Shown: one piece after another, positions 8,401 to 13,196 of the stretch
How positions within the stretch are numbered: the first letter of the stretch is position 1
Layout of the letters: each line of letters opens with the position of its first letter
Source: JBHELB01 sp041859045
Lineage (GTDB): Bacteria > Hydrogenedentota > Hydrogenedentia > Hydrogenedentales > SLHB01
NCBI GenBank assembly: GCA_041859045.1
Contig: JBHELB010000019.1
Span: forward strand, 1 to 15,681
Direction: 5' to 3'
Length of the DNA: 15,681 nucleotides
The notes under the pieces: model-generated
The model's input: the letters and a program-made list of their open reading frames with translations, nothing else
Databases searched by the model: none
Told to the model about the DNA's origin: nothing
Program-made: the position numbers and the translations under genes

Positions 8401-8811
8401 TGCAAAGGCGAGCGCTTGGAGCCTCTCCGCGAGGGCCTGCCCCGTGTGTCCGTCGTGATAGGCATGCTCGCGACAGGCTGCGGGCTTGCCGGGCTCGCGC
8501 TTGACCCACTGCCAAATCTGCTGCGTACGTTTCGCGTCGCAGAAGATGATCAAGTGCTCGTGGTGCGCTTTTCGGACCTGCTGCTCGATCTTCCGGCGGA
8601 GGGGGTAGGGCGGAAGCCCGTCCGCACCCTCGTGGAGCAGGACCACCATGCCGCGCTTTTCCGCGACTGGCTTCAGTTTGATGCGGTCGTTGCCGGCCTG
8701 TATCTCCAAGGCCTGGCCGGGACAGCGATCCCATCCCAACTCTTCGATCATCAGGCCCGTGAAGTCGAAGGCTCTCAGGCAGTCCCGCAGGGCTTCCATT
8801 TTCGGTGGCAT
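5446..8811 (-). CDS. Eco57I/PglX-type N6-adenine DNA methyltransferase, possible restriction-modification subunit (1121 aa)
   Basis: The ATG at 8811 lies 3 bp after the helicase stop, with GAGGAAAG about 8 bases upstream, so the two genes are translationally coupled. The family transfers a methyl group from SAM to adenine N6 in a DNA target. Motif I is ILDPTCGSGAF (about 517-527, SAM binding), preceded by GAYYTKEDITEYI (342 onward), the usual lead-in of Eco57I and PglX enzymes. The catalytic motif is DVIIGNPPYVEY with N777-P-P-Y780. The next segment (to about 850) has the usual VPAGVLGL strand. The C-terminal third (about 850-1110) should hold target recognition. The N-terminal 340 residues are a large mostly helical extension (HLIIFCDAKRTQQIWQWVKRE, VTKKFYERFKKEHAAFLDFIGG, WYASVMLNRMMFVYFIQRKGF) known from big adenine methylases of type IIG/ISP and BREX kind. 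I see no clear PD-(D/E)xK site in it, so cutting more likely depends on the partner helicase-PLD protein. The gene is intact. Confidence 0.93.
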   Translation of the reverse strand: MPPKMEALRDCLRAFDFTGLMIEELGWDRCPGQALEIQAGNDRIKLKPVAEKRGMVVLLHEGADGLPPYPLRRKIEQQVRKAHHEHLIIFCDAKRTQQIWQWVKREPGKPAACREHAYHDGHTGQALAERLQALAFALEEEEQLTISDVTARAGRTLDVERVTKKFYERFKKEHAAFLDFIGGITERADQEWYASVMLNRMMFVYFIQRKGFLDGDRDYLRNRLARMRSEDGKDTFYSFYRYFLLRLFHEGLGGAKRTPELDKLLGKIPYLNGGLFDVHELERPDRYGDTIQIPDEAFERIFDYFDQYQWHLDERPLRADNEINPDVLGYIFEKYINQKQMGAYYTKEDITEYISKSTVIPFLLDAAKAKCKVAFENPGGPTVWNLLADDPDRYIYPPVRHGADLPYPAEIAAGINPPTLHQPVGEGPVQTIELRKGWNRPAPSEYALPTETWREVVSRRTRYEEVKAKLASGEVRDINDLITLNLDIRQFAQDVIENCEGPDLLRAIWHAIEKVTILDPTCGSGAFLFAALGILEPLYEACLDRMEVFLSDESNKAEAATRRFTPAGNPILPHKKFEDFTAVLDRVAAHPNRRYFIFKSIILNNLFGVDIMEEAVEICKLRLFLKLAAQVEPDPSHANLGIEPLPDIDFNIKAGNTLVGFATYDEVLKSAEDDLVREQAVEEVKRKAADLQQAFDAFRDRQVEGDGSVPTEHKLELRKRLTGLQDELNRYLADQYGVSPTKEKAYTKWLKSHQPFHWFVEFYGTMDSGGFDVIIGNPPYVEYRQVRDIYLLPRCHYASEQAENLYAYCMERSCSLLGPSCRFGMIVPAGVLGLDESVTLREVLLARYTHNWCSTYAIRPSKLFDGVDQRLCIYLATQARNSAPGIWSSRYHHWLTDERKALFHLIHYTHSFIHDRLNRIPQVGSGQAVSALLKLEANHKKTVSHYYAHGKHGFLMHYHRSPRYWIRAMDFEQYFRSPTRTRSVHHFRDIYFDDAKCGKFAGGLLNSTLFFFWFVSVGNGRNITGTDVEQIPVGTVDVKLLKEMATIFGRLMKDYDRNSFIRKRKDCEFQEFRTSLSKQILDEIDHVLARHYGFTEEELDFIINYDIKYRMGRDAEGEDGS

Positions 8812-8814
8812 GGT

Positions 8815-11800
8815 CTAACTTTCCTCGCTCGAACCAAAGAGGCCCATCGAACAGATGATATGCGGCTCGCGGCTTTCCACCTGCTCTTCCACGATGGAGA
8901 GCCGTCCCTCTTCGCGCAGCATGATGGTCAATTCGGCCAAGTGCTGATCGTCTACACCGAGACGGAGTTGGCGGTTCAACATGTCCACGGCGACCTGACG
9001 GAGGGGATAGCGATAGATGTCGTCAATGACGCGGAGCAGTTCAGGGGTTTCAAACAATGTGCCCTTCACTTGTTCGGCGTGCCGTTTCAAGCGCTCATAG
9101 GTCCGAAAACGCGCGCCACTCGGGCGGCCCAACTGTCCGCCAACCTGCTTTTCCTCGGTCGCGATGTGTTGGACGGCCTGCTGCACCAGAGAATGGTGCT
9201 TCTCGTTACGAGGAATCGCTGGGGTGTCTGGAGCGCATTCTGCAATGTGGAGAATTTCGTATTGTGACTCGGTGATACTTTCGCCGTGTTCGTTTACGTA
9301 GGCCAGCGCGTCGTTGTCCTCCGCTGTGCGCGCGTAGACGAGCACGCCTTCCGGGCGCACGGGCGTGGGCAGATGGGGGCGCGTAGCGTAAACCACATCG
9401 GGCAGGGCCGTGATGGTCTTCTCCAGTGTGTGGTCGGCGTCGAGCGCGTTTTTCCAAATCTGGTAAGCGTAAGACGCTAAGTCCACCTCCCGGTCGTCGG
9501 GACCATCGAGGATGCCCGCTTTCTCGCTGTACAAATCGACGATCTGCTGGTCGCCGTCTCCCTCGAAAAAGGCCTCGTCTGTTCCCACAACCTCCGCGTT
9601 GTCATGCAGGCGCTGGTGAACGCGGGCGCGCAGGCGGATGATGCGCTCGACGCCATCGGCGGGCAAGAAGGAATAACACAGAATTCTCTCGGATTGCTGG
9701 CCAATACGATCGACGCGCCCCGCGCGCTGAATGAGTCGAATGATTGCCCAGGGCAAGTCAAAGTTAACGACGATAGAGCAGTCTTGGAGGTTTTGCCCCT
9801 CACTCAAAATATCGGTCGCAATAAGTATGCGCAGTTCGCGGTCGCGGGGGACGCAGTCGTGTTTTTTGTTGCTGACGGGGCTGAAACGCCAGGCAAGTTC
9901 GGTGGGATTGTCGGAGTCGCCGGTGACGCCCGCGACCTGCGCAATACCGCGCACGCTGAGCTGCTCCGCCAGGTACTGTACCGTGTCGCCAAACTGGGTG
10001 AACACCAGCACCTTTTCTGTCGGATGCCTCTGGGTCAGTAGCTCGATGAGGGCGCGAAGCTTTGCGTCGCGATGTGGGTCCCAGACTCCTGCGTCATTGA
10101 TGAGACGGATAAGAGCTGCGGCGTCACTTCGCAGATGCTTCGCGAGTTCCTCGGTGAAGAGGTCTGCACGCAGCCATTTGAAACGCCGTTTGAACTGACC
10201 GGCATACTCGCCATAGATGCTGGCGGCTCTTTGCTGAAATTCCTCATGGGTGTAGAGCGTCGGCGCGCTTTCGTTGTGGCCGTTTTCGCTGTCGGTGTTG
10301 TCGTCGTCCGTGAAAAGATCGCCCAAGACTCCATCTGGGTCCGCGTCTGTCATGCGGGAATCCAGCATCTCAGAAGTCTGTGTTCCTAAAGGCAATGTCA
10401 GGCCATTATCGATGGCATGGAGATAAACGTAGTTGCGGAGAATATGGCGTTCGACGGATTGCAGAAACGCCGCGCCACTGCTTTCCAGACGCTTGAAGAG
10501 GTTGGTTCTACAGAAACCCATGAGACGCTTTCCAGCGCGGGACAGGTCCTGAAGGATGCGTGCTTCCGCCTGCGTGGGCGGCGAATCCAGGACGGGGCGC
10601 TCGTAATTGCCCATTCCATAGCGCGGCAAATGAAGAGCGCTGATGGTGTTGACGACGGCCGGTGAGTAAAGGCGCGCATACTGGTCGAACTCTGCTTTGT
10701 CGTCAATCGTGAACTTTACGGTTTGTGGCTTTCGGTCGGGAAAGTAGGAGCGGGTCCCGTCCTCGTAGGTCAGATAGTAGCGGCCATTTTCCGGATCGAA
10801 TGTCGCATAGTTGTCCTTGATGAAACTGCGCGTTCTACGAACGAGAAATAGCCGCATAAGGTCACGCCAATCGTCGGCGTGCTCGCTCTTTTCAAATGCC
10901 GCGAGCGTCTTCACGCCACACTGGTGACGCCGGATGAATTCGGTTTCCGGCATCTGCCGCAGTAGAGCCTCGGGCCTTATCCCCAAGTCACGGTCTTCTT
11001 CGACAAAGAGACGGAGCTGGTTGGATAGGTCCAGGTAGGTTTTGTTATAGGGGGTGGCCGTCAGCAAGATACATCGGCTGTCGTTTCTGCGGATGTAGTC
11101 CTTGATCGCGTGGAAGCGTTTCCCCTCTCGATTTCGGAGGTTGTGGCTCTCATCCACAATGATAAGCCGATAGCGACGCAGACCTGGCAACTCCTCCCTG
11201 ACGCGACTAATTGAGAGGACTTTCCCGCGTAGGCGGTACTCGTCTCTATAGTCTTTCCACATGGACACAAGGTTTTTGGGACAGATAATGAGCGTTTCGA
11301 GGTCGTAGTCGTCCTCAAAAATGCGTGCCAGCGCAGTGGCCATGAGGGTCTTGCCGAGGCCAACCACATCGCCGATAAGGACTCCTCCGCGCTTGTGCAG
11401 GTGATGAGCCGCGATCTTCACCGCTGCCACTTGGTAGTCGAAAAGGCGGTTGCCGAAGTCTTTCGGGATGCGAAACTCAGAAAGCCCGGCGCGTGCCTCA
11501 CGCGATAAATGGTAAGCAATCTTCAAGTAGATGTGATACGGAGGAAGCGGCTGTTCGCGCGCCCAACTCTCGTCTATGATCTCTGTCAGTTCCCCAGATA
11601 TGTCGACGCAAAATCGGTCGTTCCAGCGGTCTTCAAACCACTTCGCCAATTTCTGACAGGCATCGAGATCCATGACGTCGACGTTGAGTTCACCTTGACC
11701 GACGAGCCCGGCCAACGTCAGATTACTGCTACCAAGATACCCCACTATCGGATTGATAGGGTCAGGCCGGAAAAGCAGGTACAACTTGGCATGAAGGGGG

Positions 11801-12210
11801 TGCCTCAAGAAAAGCTTCACGACCACCTTCTTGGCTCGAATTTGCGCAACAAGGCGGCGGAGGGCTTCTTCGTCAACGTTGGTCGGTGTGCCGATGGTCA
11901 GCTGCTGGCGGAATTCCTCGGCCAGTCGCTTCTTCAGACGGATGGCGGCTTGATTATCAATCTCATGCCCGCCATCTCCCAAACCCAATGAGTCACGTAG
12001 TTGATCCTGAGGAAGCCGCTGCATGCCCACGAGCAGACGGCAACACTGTCCCTCATCGCTTCCAGCCCATTTCTCGACGTAGGAGTGAAGCTGCTTCCAG
12101 CCGCGCAGATTGAAGTATCCGACGCAAAAATCGGCGCGGTCAGAGACCAGCAGCGTGTCTTGTAGCGCTTTGGATAGTTTGGCCTCTATGTTGTCAAATA
12201 CTCTAGGCAT
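8815..12210 (-). CDS. PLD-nuclease / SNF2-family helicase fusion protein (1131 aa)
   Basis: First gene of the defence operon; the start at 12210 has only a weak AGG four bases upstream. Residues about 1-220 form a phospholipase-D-superfamily domain with H140-A-K142 and G160-S-S-N163-LT, the H-K...GSxN signature of PLD-type nucleases. The Asp usually found five residues after the Lys is not present in a standard HKD position. Residues about 255-460 are the first SNF2 lobe: GDVVGLGKT with Walker A K287, the box DESH (353-356), LLTATPYN near 384. The second lobe (about 690-850) holds KVLVFTQFGDTVQYL, ILIATDILSEGQNLQD and the arginine-finger motif IQRAGRVDRIGQ (about 827-838). The C-terminal 280 residues are charged and mainly helical. 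SNF2 enzymes translocate on double-stranded DNA with ATP; fusion to a PLD nuclease suggests a DNA-scanning and cutting engine for the coupled methylase. DISARM also pairs an SNF2 helicase, a PLD protein and a methylase, but as separate genes. Confidence 0.93.
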   Translation of the reverse strand: MPRVFDNIEAKLSKALQDTLLVSDRADFCVGYFNLRGWKQLHSYVEKWAGSDEGQCCRLLVGMQRLPQDQLRDSLGLGDGGHEIDNQAAIRLKKRLAEEFRQQLTIGTPTNVDEEALRRLVAQIRAKKVVVKLFLRHPLHAKLYLLFRPDPINPIVGYLGSSNLTLAGLVGQGELNVDVMDLDACQKLAKWFEDRWNDRFCVDISGELTEIIDESWAREQPLPPYHIYLKIAYHLSREARAGLSEFRIPKDFGNRLFDYQVAAVKIAAHHLHKRGGVLIGDVVGLGKTLMATALARIFEDDYDLETLIICPKNLVSMWKDYRDEYRLRGKVLSISRVREELPGLRRYRLIIVDESHNLRNREGKRFHAIKDYIRRNDSRCILLTATPYNKTYLDLSNQLRLFVEEDRDLGIRPEALLRQMPETEFIRRHQCGVKTLAAFEKSEHADDWRDLMRLFLVRRTRSFIKDNYATFDPENGRYYLTYEDGTRSYFPDRKPQTVKFTIDDKAEFDQYARLYSPAVVNTISALHLPRYGMGNYERPVLDSPPTQAEARILQDLSRAGKRLMGFCRTNLFKRLESSGAAFLQSVERHILRNYVYLHAIDNGLTLPLGTQTSEMLDSRMTDADPDGVLGDLFTDDDNTDSENGHNESAPTLYTHEEFQQRAASIYGEYAGQFKRRFKWLRADLFTEELAKHLRSDAAALIRLINDAGVWDPHRDAKLRALIELLTQRHPTEKVLVFTQFGDTVQYLAEQLSVRGIAQVAGVTGDSDNPTELAWRFSPVSNKKHDCVPRDRELRILIATDILSEGQNLQDCSIVVNFDLPWAIIRLIQRAGRVDRIGQQSERILCYSFLPADGVERIIRLRARVHQRLHDNAEVVGTDEAFFEGDGDQQIVDLYSEKAGILDGPDDREVDLASYAYQIWKNALDADHTLEKTITALPDVVYATRPHLPTPVRPEGVLVYARTAEDNDALAYVNEHGESITESQYEILHIAECAPDTPAIPRNEKHHSLVQQAVQHIATEEKQVGGQLGRPSGARFRTYERLKRHAEQVKGTLFETPELLRVIDDIYRYPLRQVAVDMLNRQLRLGVDDQHLAELTIMLREEGRLSIVEEQVESREPHIICSMGLFGSSEES

Positions 12211-12242
12211 TACCTATTGACCATTCTTACCCCAAGGTGTCC

Positions 12243-12257
12243 GGCCAGTGCCTGGCC
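12243..12257. promoter_or_regulatory. Small inverted repeat in the presumed leader of the defence operon
   Basis: GGCCAG and CTGGCC are separated by TGC, giving a 6-bp stem with a 3-base loop about 33 bp upstream of the helicase start. It may be a leader hairpin that tunes translation, or a small operator. A 6-bp arm is short enough to occur by chance. Confidence 0.3.
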
Positions 12258-12366
12258 TCCTGTGCAAGGGGGGCAGACCCTAATGGACGCGCCGAAAACG
12301 ACGTTGTCCTGCGAACTTGTCCCAGGTTCTTTCGCCACAACAGATTACACAAAGGCGCTGAAGAGA

Positions 12367-12372
12367 ATTATG
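12367..12372 (-). promoter_or_regulatory. Possible -10 box of the defence operon promoter
   Basis: CATAAT on the minus strand matches the sigma-70 -10 consensus at five of six positions and sits in a locally AT-rich patch, about 155 bp upstream of the helicase start. The -35 region is poor (TCGGAC or similar) and overlaps the adjacent palindrome, which fits a regulated promoter. No transcript data support it. Confidence 0.3.
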
Positions 12373-12390
12373 CAATTACTGTTGATGTCC

Positions 12391-12416
12391 GACGGGATTT
12401 GCGTCGCAAATCCGTC
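12391..12416. promoter_or_regulatory. Near-perfect palindrome, candidate operator of the defence operon
   Basis: GACGGGATTTGCG (12391-12403) and CGCAAATCCGTC (12405-12416) are inverted copies around a single T, with one extra G in the first arm. Twelve pairing bases without a usable RNA loop point to a site for a dimeric DNA-binding protein more than to a terminator. It lies 18-43 bp upstream of the possible -10 box, over the expected -35 position, so a bound protein could block RNA polymerase. No regulator gene is seen in the window. Confidence 0.5.
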
Positions 12417-12595
12417 GTTCACAGTACGTCCCCGTCATCCAGGCGTCATCATAGTAGTTGGCGACAGTTGTTACAACCTCATTTTTGCCAGCTATCGGCC
12501 TTCGGGTCAAGGCTGGTCGGGGCGTTCTCGATCCCGACGGCGGCATACTATCAGAGGGATGCTATGCGGCCCGGCCATTGCGGAGTTGGGGGCTA

Positions 12596-12889
12596 TCATC
12601 GTGCAATGAGCGACGATCCTGTCGCCGTTGTCGTGGTTTGGAGAATGAACTCGAAATGCCCCGTGAACGGCGCGCAGACGTTCGGCCGCTGGAACACGAG
12701 GAGCGTCATCGGCGGGACGAGCATTTTTGCCCAGCCACGTTGGTCGGCGGGGGCTTCGTCCAGGTAGTAGTCGTCCGAGGCATACGTCACTACTTGCCGC
12801 CGCATGTGGCACCGGAGCTTCAGCCGCATGTCGCATTTCAGGATAAACGCCATGTCGGGCATCCGCAGTGAGGCGAACGCCGCACTCAC
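12596..12889 (-). CDS. Small hypothetical protein after the phage-like genes (about 97 aa)
   Basis: Not recognised. The third codon positions are strongly G/C, as in the neighbouring real genes, which supports coding. The start is uncertain: a GTG at 12889 gives 97 residues, and an ATG at 12862 (MPDMAFILKCDM) gives 88; neither has an ideal ribosome site. The product has Cys and His in CDMRLKLRCHM, then YASDDYYLDEAP, a hydrophobic LVPPMTLLVFQRPNVC strand-turn-strand and a Thr-rich tail. Three cysteines could bind metal, but no standard zinc motif is present. It starts 47 bp after the 81-aa gene on the same strand and probably belongs to the same phage-like transcription unit. Confidence 0.5.
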   Translation of the reverse strand: MSAAFASLRMPDMAFILKCDMRLKLRCHMRRQVVTYASDDYYLDEAPADQRGWAKMLVPPMTLLVFQRPNVCAPFTGHFEFILQTTTTATGSSLIAR

Positions 12890-12936
12890 TTTCCCGTGTC
12901 AACGGGCTTGCGCCGCTGCAAGAAAAGGGGCGGAGT

Positions 12937-13182
12937 TCAGTCTGGTGGGATGGTTTGGGAGTGGATTCTTCGAGCTTCACTTTCCTCCCGTTCTATCTGT
13001 TCCCAGAGGCGGTCAAAGTCGTCGGCGAGAAAGACTGGGAGGCTCAGATGGCGTTCGATGAGACAAATCCGCTCGTGCAGGTTCTGTAGCAGGGCAAGGA
13101 CATGGTCACGGATGAGCCCGTCGCGTTTTTCCTGGGGCGTGGGGATGTACTCGGTGAGGCCGCCTGTACGTTTGGTGAGCAT
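12937..13182 (-). CDS. Small hypothetical phage-cluster protein (81 aa)
   Basis: Not recognised. The ATG at 13182 is chosen because AAGAGG, overlapping the stop of the upstream tail-like gene, lies 9 bases before it; the gap between the genes is 14 bp. The frame is open further upstream inside the larger gene, but that part is a shadow with Arg/His-rich composition. The protein (MLTKRTGGLTEYIPTP at the start) is highly charged and predicted almost wholly helical: EKRDGLIRDHVLALLQNLHERICLIERHL and DRLWEQIEREESEARR look like a helical hairpin or coiled coil. The position right after a tail structural gene suggests a small tail or baseplate accessory or chaperone, by context only. Confidence 0.7.
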   Translation of the reverse strand: MLTKRTGGLTEYIPTPQEKRDGLIRDHVLALLQNLHERICLIERHLSLPVFLADDFDRLWEQIEREESEARRIHSQTIPPD

Positions 13183-13196
13183 GCTCCGCAGCCTCT

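Larger units (their letters stand above)
12211..12595. other. Regulatory gap upstream of the defence operon
   Basis: These 385 bp separate the phage-like genes from the defence operon. Plus-strand ORFs cross the region, but they lack ribosome sites and protein-like composition, so none is called. It contains a near-perfect palindrome (12391-12416), a possible -10 box (12367-12372) and a small hairpin in the presumed leader (12243-12257), all listed separately. A further weak stem, GCCTT/AAGGC at 12498-12513, follows the last phage-like gene, but no U tract follows it on the minus strand. No attachment-site repeat or tRNA end is visible. Confidence 0.55.

Noticed and set aside
8416..9267. 283-codon plus-strand ORF across the helicase-methylase junction
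   Set aside because: Antisense to two well-supported genes, with no ribosome site or domain evidence.
4028..12210. Assignment as DISARM or BREX
   Set aside because: Only the methylase, SNF2 and PLD themes are shared; DrmA, DrmB, PglZ, BrxC and BrxL are absent from the window.
12498..12513. Intrinsic terminator after the phage-like genes
   Set aside because: Only a 5-bp GCCTT/AAGGC stem, and no U tract follows it in the transcribed direction.
12217..12609. Plus-strand ORF of 130 codons in the defence upstream gap
   Set aside because: No ribosome site, composition not protein-like, and it crosses the palindrome and the end of a minus-strand gene.
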